From Asaia lannensis NBRC 102526 (GTDB lineage: Bacteria; Pseudomonadota; Alphaproteobacteria; Acetobacterales; Acetobacteraceae), in NCBI RefSeq assembly GCF_024054035.1, contig NZ_JAMXQU010000001.1, positions 1 to 64,000 of the forward strand: DNA of 64,000 nucleotides. The letters run 5' to 3'. Positions 8,422 to 15,931 of the stretch are shown here, piece after piece. The notes beneath the pieces were generated by a model. That model was not told the DNA's origin and made no database searches. It saw only the letters and a list, made by a program, of their open reading frames with translations. The position numbers were made by a program, and so were the translations under genes. The stretch's first letter is position 1. Every line of letters starts with the position of its first letter.

Positions 8422-9429
8422 TTATCCTTTACCGGCGGCACGCAATGTGCCGACTTCTCGTCCGTTCCAGTTCTTCATCGTCTGATGCGACAATCCGGCC
8501 AGCACCGCGCGGTCGGCGTCGGACCAGCACGCCCCCTGCAGATCGAGCAGAAGCGAGGCCAGAGCCACTTCTGCTGCCCGGTTCGCGCCATCATCGGTCT
8601 TGATCGCTATTCCCAGCCCGAGTTCGGGCAGGGAGGCGACCATCACCCCTTCTGCACCCATTTTGCAGAAGATTCGGTTACCGAAATGCGCCATCAATGT
8701 CGTATCGAAACGTCCGCTCCCCGCCACCATGAAGGGGTTGGACGCGACTGCTGAACGCAGACGCGCGGCGGCAGACGCATAGCCGGATGAAAAATTTCTG
8801 CCCGTACCGAAACGGGCAAAACCCGTGGCCAGCGCTGAAAGCGGTATGGCATAGGTCGGCATCGAACAGCCATCCAAGCCACGATTGCTCTCATTATGTG
8901 GGACTGAGGTCGCCATGACAAGCGCGTCGGTGACCTGGCGCTGTGCCGCGTGGGCAGGGTCGATATAACCGTGCGGGTCGAGCGACTGGTCTATGGACAG
9001 GCAGATCAGACCGGCATGTTTGCCAGAACAGTTGTTATGCAGGGCGGAAGGGCGGGCACCTGACGCTGCCAGTTCCTGGGCGGCCCTGTCATAAGTCGGC
9101 CAATGCGCACCGCATTCCAGACAGACAACGTCCTGCCCGGCTTTGGCAAGCATCGAGGCGGCCGTTTCGGCATGGCGTGGCTCGCCATTGTGAGAAGCGC
9201 AGGCCAGAGCCAGTTCGGCATCGTTCAGGCCCATACGCTCTGCTGCACCCGTCTCGACGAGAGGAAGCGCCAGAAGCGCCTTGACGGTCGAGCGTGGAAA
9301 GACCGGCCTGTCTATGGCGCCATGCGCCTGCACGACGTGCCCTCGATCGTCCATGACGGCAATGCGGCCGAGATGAAGGGATTCGACGCGCCCGCCGCGC
9401 GTGACTTCTGCAAGGGCGATATCGTCCAT
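8422..9429 (-). CDS. L-asparaginase, Rhizobium etli type (class 3, Asparaginase_II family)
   Basis: 335 aa, the usual length for this family, which hydrolyses L-asparagine to aspartate and ammonia and is unrelated to the E. coli AnsA/AnsB enzymes. Characteristic motifs: RSTVK (Ser47, Lys50), CASHNGE (76-82), CLECGAHWP (103-111), NNCSGKHAG (132-140; Cys134, Ser135, Lys137) and TSVPHNESNRGLDGCSMP further on. Ser-x-x-Lys and the zinc-associated cysteines are retained. The gene sits in a minus-strand run zur - unknown - asparaginase - sugar porter with short gaps. Confidence 0.9.
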   Translation of the reverse strand: MDDIALAEVTRGGRVESLHLGRIAVMDDRGHVVQAHGAIDRPVFPRSTVKALLALPLVETGAAERMGLNDAELALACASHNGEPRHAETAASMLAKAGQDVVCLECGAHWPTYDRAAQELAASGARPSALHNNCSGKHAGLICLSIDQSLDPHGYIDPAHAAQRQVTDALVMATSVPHNESNRGLDGCSMPTYAIPLSALATGFARFGTGRNFSSGYASAAARLRSAVASNPFMVAGSGRFDTTLMAHFGNRIFCKMGAEGVMVASLPELGLGIAIKTDDGANRAAEVALASLLLDLQGACWSDADRAVLAGLSHQTMKNWNGREVGTLRAAGKG

Positions 9430-9477
9430 GGCGTGATCCTCGATGAAAGAAACCGGAAGGGGTGAGCGCAGCCCGGA

Positions 9478-9978
9478 CTAGCCGGACGCAACCTGTCGCG
9501 ACAGCAGATAGCAGGAAGCCCCTAGCTGCGCACTCATATCGGGGTCGGTCTCGAGCCACGGGGCGATATGGGGGTGACGCACCCGCAGCAGCACCCTCTC
9601 GACATGGGCGTTCTCCTCGTCCTGCGAGGAAAGCAGGGCCATCACGGCGGGGCGGGTACAGAATGAGAGCGGATGACGCGCATCGAGCGTCAGTCCGTTC
9701 TGCATAAGGGTTTCACCCTCATGACGACCCACCAGGCAGTACAGCCATCCGTCCTCCCTGTCCCGATCGGTGAAGGCGCGTGTCGTTACGACAAGCAGGG
9801 GGGCTTCTTCAGGCGAGAGGCTGGTGCGTGGAATGGGGGGATCATAATCGAACAGATCCGGCTGCCGGTCCTCCTGCCCCTCGGGCTGGCGCACGGGGCG
9901 CGCCATACGCTCGGGACGTGAGCGAAGCGATCCGCCGGAAATCGGCAAAGAACTGGGGCGCTTGTTCGGGGGAGCCAT
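9478..9978 (-). CDS. Hypothetical protein, 166 aa
   Basis: I do not recognise a domain. The first 55 residues are rich in Pro, Arg and Ser and probably disordered. Residues 60-166 look like a compact alpha/beta domain (LLVVTTRAF, WLYCLVGRHEGE, two cysteines at about 107 and 156). No signal or membrane segment. It begins 24 bases after the zur stop and ends 48 bases before the asparaginase, so co-expression with both is likely. Length and codon use match the neighbours, so I regard it as a real gene. Confidence 0.7.
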   Translation of the reverse strand: MAPPNKRPSSLPISGGSLRSRPERMARPVRQPEGQEDRQPDLFDYDPPIPRTSLSPEEAPLLVVTTRAFTDRDREDGWLYCLVGRHEGETLMQNGLTLDARHPLSFCTRPAVMALLSSQDEENAHVERVLLRVRHPHIAPWLETDPDMSAQLGASCYLLSRQVASG

Positions 9979-10002
9979 GGGCCGGGTATCGGCTGTGCCT
10001 TG

Positions 10003-10503
10003 TCAGCCTTGCTGGCAGGACGCGCAAAGCCCTTCGACCTCGACGGTGGCCTGATGGGGTTTGAAGCCGATCCGGCTGGCGGCAGTGGCGATGGCGAGAG
10101 CGATCTCCTTGTCCTCGACTTCGCTGACTGCGCCGCATCCGCTGCAGATCATGAATTGCGCACGGTGACCGCAGCCATGACCGTGGTGACAGTCCAGACG
10201 ATGGGCACAGCCGATGAAGGCGCTCATACGCTCGATACGGTGGATCAGGCCCTGAGACAGAAGGAAATCGAGCGCGCGATAAACGGTAGGCGGCGCGGCA
10301 TTGCGCTGATAGCGCCTGAGATGATCGAGAATGTCATAAGCCCCGACGGGTTTGGGGCTTTCCAGGATCAGGCCGAGCACGAGCCGTCTTGTGTCGGTCA
10401 GCCGGCTGGCGCGTGTGGCACAGAAGGCAGCCGCGCGGTCGAGCAGCGTCAGCGTCTCGGCAGAGAACGGATCCTGTTCGGTCGTCGCCTCAAGGGTAAC
10501 CAT
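10003..10503 (-). CDS. zur: Fur-family zinc uptake regulator Zur
   Basis: 166 aa Fur superfamily repressor. An N-terminal winged helix (about residues 30-95, with PPTVYRALDFLLSQGLIHRI) is followed by a dimerisation domain with the metal site HRLDCHHGHGCGH and the structural-zinc cysteine pairs CSGCG and CASC. It is divergent from a ZnuABC-type importer and a palindrome typical of Zur boxes lies between, so Zur rather than Fur/Mur is the best assignment. AAAGGA lies 9 bases upstream of the ATG. Downstream genes on the same strand may be read through from it. Confidence 0.88.
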   Translation of the reverse strand: MVTLEATTEQDPFSAETLTLLDRAAAFCATRASRLTDTRRLVLGLILESPKPVGAYDILDHLRRYQRNAAPPTVYRALDFLLSQGLIHRIERMSAFIGCAHRLDCHHGHGCGHRAQFMICSGCGAVSEVEDKEIALAIATAASRIGFKPHQATVEVEGLCASCQQG

Positions 10504-10566
10504 CGGGAATTTCCTTTTCCGGCTTGTCCTGACCAGAGATCCGCCTCTATATCGCGTATCTCAGTC

Positions 10567-10579
10567 GTTATAATATAAC
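10567..10579. promoter_or_regulatory. Zur box in the zur/znuA intergenic region
   Basis: GTTATAATATAAC is a perfect 13-base palindrome in the 90-base gap between zur and znuA, matching the core of known Zur operators (GTTATAnTATAAC). It ends 14 bases before the znuA start codon, so a bound repressor would block both promoter and translation start region. Autoregulation of zur is also possible. Confidence 0.8.
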
Positions 10580-10593
10580 TAAAGGCGACTTTT

Positions 10594-11457
10594 TTGCGCC
10601 AGTTTCTGCTCTTCCTGCTTTGTGTGGTGACCTTGCCCGGATTGGCCCGGGCCGAGGGGATACGCGTATTCTGTGCCGAAGCGCTCTGGTGCGAGCTTGC
10701 ATCCGGGCTCGGTGGTGCAGTCGTGGAGACCCGGAGTATCCTGACTTCCCCGCGTGTCGATCCGCATGATTTTCAGGTGACACCGGATATGGCGCGTGCG
10801 CTTGCAAACTCCAATATCGTGGTGCTGACCGGCGGACATTACGATGACTGGGTTGCGCCTCTCCTTGCCGCACAGCCCGATAAAGCGCGTCATGTCATCG
10901 ATGCCGTTTCGCTTGTCGGACTGAAGGATGGAGACAATCCCCACCTCTTCGACGACCCTGCGGCCATTCGTGACGTCGTGGATGCTCTCGCAGCCGAGCT
11001 TGTGCACCGTCTGCCCGGTGAAGCCGGGGCCATCGCGGCCAGGCAGGCGCAGTATCGACAGGCAATCGATGGCATCGAGCATCGTCTGTCGGCTTTGCGC
11101 CCTGTGACGAACGGGATGAAGATTGCAGTGGCCGAGCCTGTGGGCGGCCCTGTTTTCAGGGCGCTCGGGCTCGATGTGATCGATCCTGATTTTGCCCTGG
11201 CCATGATGACGCATAGCGATCCGGCCCCTCAGGAAGTGGCCCGGCTGGAGGATGCTCTGCGACAGAAGGCAGTGAAAATTCTTGTCGTCAATCCAGCCAT
11301 GACCGGTCCATCCCTGCAGCGCCTTATTGCGATTGCACGGCAATCCGGGGTTTCAATCGTCGAGTTTGACGAATTCCCCGTGCCCGGCGTCTCGTGGCGC
11401 GACTGGATGACAGCGCGGCTCGACCGGCTGACTGCGGCCCTTGGCGTTCATGGCTGA
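10594..11457 (+). CDS. znuA: Zinc ABC transporter, periplasmic binding protein (ZnuA-like)
   Basis: Cluster A-I metal-binding protein (ZnuA/TroA fold), 287 aa. Residues 1-20 are a signal peptide ending ARA. Likely ligands: His58 (DPHDF), His117 (NPHLF) and an acidic residue near the end (FDEF). The third canonical His is replaced by Glu in AEPVGGPVF, and the His-rich loop of E. coli ZnuA is absent. The start codon must be TTG: an in-frame TAA lies at 10576-10578 and no ATG or GTG comes between; AAAGG lies 8 bases upstream. The Zur box immediately upstream supports zinc. It overlaps the ATPase gene by 8 bases. Confidence 0.85.
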   Translation: MRQFLLFLLCVVTLPGLARAEGIRVFCAEALWCELASGLGGAVVETRSILTSPRVDPHDFQVTPDMARALANSNIVVLTGGHYDDWVAPLLAAQPDKARHVIDAVSLVGLKDGDNPHLFDDPAAIRDVVDALAAELVHRLPGEAGAIAARQAQYRQAIDGIEHRLSALRPVTNGMKIAVAEPVGGPVFRALGLDVIDPDFALAMMTHSDPAPQEVARLEDALRQKAVKILVVNPAMTGPSLQRLIAIARQSGVSIVEFDEFPVPGVSWRDWMTARLDRLTAALGVHG

Positions 11458-12127
11458 GGCTGTCCCTGCAATCGCTCTTCATGACGTGACGCTTGCCCAT
11501 GGTGCGCGCCATCTGATCGAGCACGCCGATCTGACGCTTGCGCCAGGCAGTTTTACAGTGCTGGCCGGAGCGAACGGTCATGGCAAGACCACCTTGCTGC
11601 GCGCCCTGCTTGGCCTGCATAAGCCGCAGGTGGGATATATCGAGATATTCGGCAGCCCCCCGCAGAAGGCGCGAGGCAGGGTCGGATACATGCCGCAGGA
11701 CAGACGCCTGCCCGCGCCGCAGATGACCGGTCGCTCATTGATTGCCGCATCGTGGCGCGGCACATGTTTTGGCCTTCCAGCATGGGGGAGCGGTCTTAGG
11801 CATGCATTGCATGAGGCGCTCTCTCTGACCGGGGCCGAAACCCTTGCCTGCCAGCCATTGAGCCAGCTTTCGGGCGGCGAGCGGCAGAGACTGTTTCTTG
11901 CCGAAGCCCTTCTCGATTCGCCTTCGCTTCTCGTTCTGGACGAGCCGCTGAGCGGTATGGATCTCGCGTGGCAGGACCGTATTCTCACGATGCTCAGGAC
12001 GCGTTGCCGGACAACGGGTATGGCGGTTCTCATGTCCTGCCATGGTCTCGAAACTGTCAGGCCTTTCGCCGATCATGTGCTCCAGATCAGCCACACCATG
12101 CTGGAGCTGCACGATGCTGCATTATGA
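11450..12127 (+). CDS. znuC: Zinc ABC transporter ATP-binding protein (ZnuC-like)
   Basis: 225 aa ABC ATPase energising metal import. Walker A GANGHGKTT, signature LSGGERQR, Walker B LLVLDEPLSGMD and the switch His in SCHGLE are all present. The ATG at 11450 overlaps the end of znuA (stop 11457), which decides the start over the in-frame TTG nine bases upstream. Its own stop lies inside the permease gene. Confidence 0.9.
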   Translation: MAEAVPAIALHDVTLAHGARHLIEHADLTLAPGSFTVLAGANGHGKTTLLRALLGLHKPQVGYIEIFGSPPQKARGRVGYMPQDRRLPAPQMTGRSLIAASWRGTCFGLPAWGSGLRHALHEALSLTGAETLACQPLSQLSGGERQRLFLAEALLDSPSLLVLDEPLSGMDLAWQDRILTMLRTRCRTTGMAVLMSCHGLETVRPFADHVLQISHTMLELHDAAL

Positions 12128-12929
12128 GTTCATGCAGAACGCCTTTCTCGCCTCAGGGGTCGTGGCTGTTCTGAGCGGTCTCGTCGGGTGGTTTCTCGTG
12201 CTGCGCGGGCAGAGCTTTGCCGGACATGCCCTTTCCCATATCGGGTTTGCCGGTGCGACAGGTGCTACGCTGATCGGCATGACGCCCTTCTGGGGCATGA
12301 TGCTTTCCGCAGTGGCGGCCGGTCTCGTTCTGGGGTGGGAGCCGCAAGGCGATCTGCGTGGCAATGCGGCGACAGCAAGCCACAGGGATAGCGTGATCGG
12401 TCTCGTTCTGGCGGCCAGTCTCGGGTTCGGATTGCTGTTCCTGCAGATACAGCATGTGCCGGTAAGCAGCACGACGGGGCTCTTGTTCGGCAACGCTCTG
12501 GGCGTCGATCGTCACACCCTGCATCTGCTGGAGCTGCTGGGCGCCCTGTGTCTTGCAGGCCTCGGCTTTCTGGGCCGACCGCTCCTGTTTGCGAGTCTGG
12601 ATCCCGATCTTGCGGCTGCAAAGGGCGTGAAGACAAGGCTGGTTGCCTGTGCCTTCATGTGTCTTGTGGCGCTTGCGACCGTTGTCTGTTCTGCCACCAT
12701 CGGCATTCTGATGGTGTTCAGTCTGCTTGTCGGGCCGGCAGCCTGTGCCTTGCGCCTTGGGCTCTCGCCATGGCCGGGGCTTTTATGCTCTGCCGGTCTG
12801 GCCCTGATCCTGTCCTGGGGTGGGCTGGTCCTGTCATGGTTTACAGGTATGCCCGTCTCTTTCTGGATCAGCCTCGGTGCTGCCCTGAGCTATCTGGCTG
12901 CACGCGGTCTGATCGCCGTCAGACGCTGA
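12114..12929 (+). CDS. znuB: Zinc ABC transporter permease (ZnuB-like)
   Basis: 271 aa integral membrane protein of the ABC-3 family with about eight hydrophobic segments; begins MLHYEFMQNAFLASG, typical of ZnuB/MntB proteins. The ATG at 12114 overlaps znuC by 14 bases; the frame is open further upstream but those codons are inside znuC. Completes a znuABC operon controlled by the Zur box. An imperfect palindrome CCTGAGGTCAGG follows the stop. Confidence 0.88.
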   Translation: MLHYEFMQNAFLASGVVAVLSGLVGWFLVLRGQSFAGHALSHIGFAGATGATLIGMTPFWGMMLSAVAAGLVLGWEPQGDLRGNAATASHRDSVIGLVLAASLGFGLLFLQIQHVPVSSTTGLLFGNALGVDRHTLHLLELLGALCLAGLGFLGRPLLFASLDPDLAAAKGVKTRLVACAFMCLVALATVVCSATIGILMVFSLLVGPAACALRLGLSPWPGLLCSAGLALILSWGGLVLSWFTGMPVSFWISLGAALSYLAARGLIAVRR

Positions 12930-13011
12930 TTCCTGAGGTCAGGACTTCAGAGCCTTGCGCCTGCCCGAAAAGCGCGCGCGGCTGAGGAGTGAGCCGTTTA
13001 TGCGGCTCTTG

Positions 13012-13137
13012 TCAGTTCAGATGCCAGTCCAGCATCATGATACCCACGACGAAGACGGCAAGCACGATATGCATGATGATCAGCTCGCGCAGGTTGATTG
13101 TCGGCACGTCTGGTTTGGGCTTTGGCGGTTTTGCCAT
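13012..13137 (-). CDS. Small single-pass membrane protein, 41 aa
   Basis: ATG at 13137 preceded by AAGGAG seven bases upstream, a near-ideal ribosome site, and a stop at 13012-13014. The product has a Lys/Pro-rich N-terminus (MAKPPKPKPDVP) and one hydrophobic helix of about 18 residues (about 20-37) followed by DWHLN. No family recognised. It is divergent from the sugar porter at 13205 and convergent with znuB. Strong translation signals and a clean membrane topology make it a credible gene although very short. Confidence 0.75.
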   Translation of the reverse strand: MAKPPKPKPDVPTINLRELIIMHIVLAVFVVGIMMLDWHLN

Positions 13138-13204
13138 CACTGGCTCCTTCTTGATTTTTGCCAGTCGATCTTAAACCAAATTGCGGCACTCAAGTTATGT
13201 CGTC

Positions 13205-14686
13205 ATGAAAAATAATTCAGAGACAACTGAGAGCGGGGCACGGCCCCATGACGAGCACCCGATCGAGGTATCGCCCTATGCAAAATATATCCTGATTCTG
13301 GCTGCCGTCGTGGCCGCAATCTGCGGCGGTCTCTACGGCTACGATACCGGCATCATCTCCGGTGCGCTCCTGCTGATTTCCGATGATTTCCATCTGAACA
13401 GCACCATGCAGGAGATGGTGGCGTCTGCCATTCTCGCCGGTGCCATACTCGGGGCTCTGGCAGCCGGATCGTTCTCGGAGAAATACGGGCGTCGTGCCTG
13501 CGTAACGCTGGTGAGCGGTATTTTCGTGCTCGGCGCTCTGGCCTGCGCATTCTCGCCCGATGTGTGGCTTCTGATCGTCTCACGTGTGTTTCTGGGCTTT
13601 GCCGTGGGGGGCTCCACGCAGGTCGTACCGATGTATATTTCGGAACTTGCCCCGGCCGAAAAGCGCGGAACGCTGGTCACCATGTTCAATGTGGCCATCG
13701 GGCTCGGTATCCTTCTGGCCAATATCATTGGTTATACCGAGCGCGAAGCCTGGGGCTGGCGCCCGATGGTCGGCATGGCCGCCGTTCCTGCTGCCATCGT
13801 TTTCGTCTCCATGTTCTTCATGCCCAAAAGCCCGCGCTGGACGGCTGAAAACGAAGGCATGAAGCGTGCCATCATCGAACTCGGCCGTATTCGCACGTCC
13901 AGGAAGGTCATCCGCAAGGAAGTGCGCGAAATGCGTGAGAATGCCGAGGGGGTCGATCCGCGTAACCGTGGCTGGAAGGGCCTGTTCCGTGCCTGGGTTC
14001 GTCCGGCGCTCATTGCCGCTCTGGGTGTCGCATTCTTTACGCAATGCGGCGGCCTGGAGATGATGATCTATTATGCGCCGACCTTCCTGCGTGATGCAGG
14101 TTTCGGTGAGTCCTCGGCCCTGATGGCGTCACTGGGCGTGGCCATCACCTATTGCATCATGACGTTTATCGGCTGCCTGATCGTCGATCGTGTAGGTCGT
14201 CGTCGTCTCATGCTCATCATGGGGCCGGGCTCTGTCGTCAGTCTGATCGGGCTCGGTATCGTGTTTGCCATGCATCCGGCACCGCATAGCATCGGGTCCT
14301 ATCTGGTCATCGTGTTCCTGTTGTTGTTCATGGCGTTCAACTCGGGCGGTATTCAGGTATGCGGCTGGCTGCTCGGGGCCGAGATGTTTCCGCTCTCGAT
14401 GCGCGGTCAGGCTACGAGTCTTCATGCCGCCACATTGTGGGGATCCGACCTGCTGGTCACAGGCACAGCCCTGACGCTGGTGCAGCTCATCACGCTGGGC
14501 GGAACGATGTGGTTCTATGCCGCTGTCAATCTGGCATCGGTTCTGTTCATCTACTTCTTCGTGCCCGAAACCGCAGGGGCTACACTGGAAGATATCGAGC
14601 TGGCCCTGCATGAGAAGCGTTTCCGTCCGACGCGTGGCCATACACGCATCGTATCGGAGGACGCGCAGGAAGAGGCTGCTGCCTGA
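13205..14686 (+). CDS. MFS sugar porter
   Basis: 493 aa sugar porter family transporter with 12 membrane segments. Signatures: GGLYGYDTGIISGAL (TM1), EKYGRRA, PKSPRW after TM6, VDRVGRRR between TM8 and TM9, PETAG after TM12. In TM7 the usual QQxxGxN is FFTQCGGLEMMIYYAP: Gln is kept once and the Asn is Glu, so the substrate may differ from simple hexoses. The start is the ATG at 13205; an in-frame TTG at 13181 would add eight residues, and the ribosome site of either is weak. Long hydrophilic N- and C-terminal tails are present. Confidence 0.87.
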   Translation: MKNNSETTESGARPHDEHPIEVSPYAKYILILAAVVAAICGGLYGYDTGIISGALLLISDDFHLNSTMQEMVASAILAGAILGALAAGSFSEKYGRRACVTLVSGIFVLGALACAFSPDVWLLIVSRVFLGFAVGGSTQVVPMYISELAPAEKRGTLVTMFNVAIGLGILLANIIGYTEREAWGWRPMVGMAAVPAAIVFVSMFFMPKSPRWTAENEGMKRAIIELGRIRTSRKVIRKEVREMRENAEGVDPRNRGWKGLFRAWVRPALIAALGVAFFTQCGGLEMMIYYAPTFLRDAGFGESSALMASLGVAITYCIMTFIGCLIVDRVGRRRLMLIMGPGSVVSLIGLGIVFAMHPAPHSIGSYLVIVFLLLFMAFNSGGIQVCGWLLGAEMFPLSMRGQATSLHAATLWGSDLLVTGTALTLVQLITLGGTMWFYAAVNLASVLFIYFFVPETAGATLEDIELALHEKRFRPTRGHTRIVSEDAQEEAAA

Positions 14687-14693
14687 CAGAGCG

Positions 14694-14736
14694 GCTTTTA
14701 GCCGAAACAGCCCGGCCTGCGAGTTTTATCCGGGCT
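14694..14736. terminator. Bidirectional terminator region between convergent genes
   Basis: A small CGGC-TTTTA-GCCG stem is followed by AGCCCGG (14709-14715) pairing with CCGGGCT (14730-14736). The second stem reaches into the stop codon of the minus-strand VWA gene. Placed between converging transcription units. Confidence 0.55.
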
Positions 14737-15931
14737 ATCCTCCCGCGAACAGGGGGATATCCCGGGCCCCGGCCCAGACATGAAGGTCCTCGCGCTTGAG
14801 GGCGGCAGCCATCATGTCGGGAAAATGGTCTGGTGTGCAGGCGAAGACCGCACATCCCATTGCGGCAAATGCTTTGGCATGATCGGTGTCGCAAGCGGGA
14901 CGGCCGTCGTCTGAAAGTGCCAGCAGGACGATCAGGTTGACTCCGCTTTCAATCATCTCCGCAGCGCGAGCCAGCATCTGGCCTGCATCGCCGCCCTCAT
15001 AGAGATCGCTGATCAGGATGAAGTGGGTTTTGGCAGGCTGCTCGATAAGCGATGCGCCATAGGCGAGAGCGGTATCGATATCTGTGCCGCCGCCGAGTTG
15101 TATGCCGAATAGCACGCTGACAGGATCTTCAAGCTGGTCAGAGAGATCGATAATCGACGTGTCGAAGCAGATCAGGCGCATATCCAGAACGGGTAAAGAT
15201 GCCATGACGGCTGAAAAGATCGAGGCATAGACCACGGAATTCGCCATGGAGCCCGACTGATCGACACACATGATAACGCGATCCAGATCGGCACGTGTCT
15301 GTCGGCGTCTGGCGTGGCCGACCAGCTTATGGGGCACCACTGTCTGGTAATCGGGTTGCCAGTGTTGCAGATTGGCCTTGATGGTACGAGGCCAGTCGAT
15401 ATCGGCAGGGCGCGGTCTGGCTGTGCGTTGCAAGCGGTTGATCGCGCCACGGATGGCATTCTGAGTCTTGGTTGCAAGACGGGCCATAAGCGCGTCGACC
15501 ACTTTTGAGACAACGAGCCGGGCTGTCTCGACCGTCCTCGCGGGCATGATATCTTTCAGTGCGATCAGATCGGCGACCAGATGAACATCGCCTTCCAGAC
15601 TCTCGAGCAACTCGGGTTCGAGCAGCATGGCTTTCAGATTGTGCCGCTCGAGCGCATCGCGCTGGATGATCTGTACGACGGGGGCCGGAAAGAAACTGCG
15701 TATGTCGCCGAGCCAGCGCGCAATCTGCGGCGATGAGCTGCCGAGCCCTCCCTTGCGCCGTCCTTTGTCGACATTTCTGCCGTAAAGAGCGGTCAGGGCC
15801 CGGTCGAGACGCCGATCGTCCTGACAAAGTCCTTGTGTATCGTCTGTCCCAAGTGCCAGACACCAGCGACGATGTCTCTCGGCTTCTCCATCCTGGATAG
15901 CCTGTTGTGTCTTTTGCGTGGTGGCAGTCAT
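14735..15931 (-). CDS. VWA-domain protein of the SWIM/MoxR/DUF5682 cluster
   Basis: 398 aa. The C-terminal half is a von Willebrand A domain of the CoxE type with an intact metal-ion-dependent adhesion site: DQSGSM (224-229), GGGTD (280-284) and a later ISDLYEGG. The N-terminal half (about 40-200) is helical, as in VWA partners of MoxR ATPases. Start at 15931 is chosen because it gives an ATGA overlap with the preceding gene; the frame is open eight codons further. No signal peptide, so cytoplasmic. Expected to bind a MoxR-type ATPase, as VWA/MoxR pairs do in metal-centre insertion and other chaperone systems; here the target is unknown. Confidence 0.88.
   Translation of the reverse strand: MTATTQKTQQAIQDGEAERHRRWCLALGTDDTQGLCQDDRRLDRALTALYGRNVDKGRRKGGLGSSSPQIARWLGDIRSFFPAPVVQIIQRDALERHNLKAMLLEPELLESLEGDVHLVADLIALKDIMPARTVETARLVVSKVVDALMARLATKTQNAIRGAINRLQRTARPRPADIDWPRTIKANLQHWQPDYQTVVPHKLVGHARRRQTRADLDRVIMCVDQSGSMANSVVYASIFSAVMASLPVLDMRLICFDTSIIDLSDQLEDPVSVLFGIQLGGGTDIDTALAYGASLIEQPAKTHFILISDLYEGGDAGQMLARAAEMIESGVNLIVLLALSDDGRPACDTDHAKAFAAMGCAVFACTPDHFPDMMAAALKREDLHVWAGARDIPLFAGG

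Noticed and set aside
6979-8754. 591-codon plus-strand frame
   Set aside because: Antisense to the sugar porter and asparaginase; His/Gln/Arg-rich composition typical of reverse frames of high-GC genes.
10579-11343. 254-codon minus-strand frame over znuA
   Set aside because: Shadow of znuA; no domain, while znuA has a signal peptide and metal motifs.
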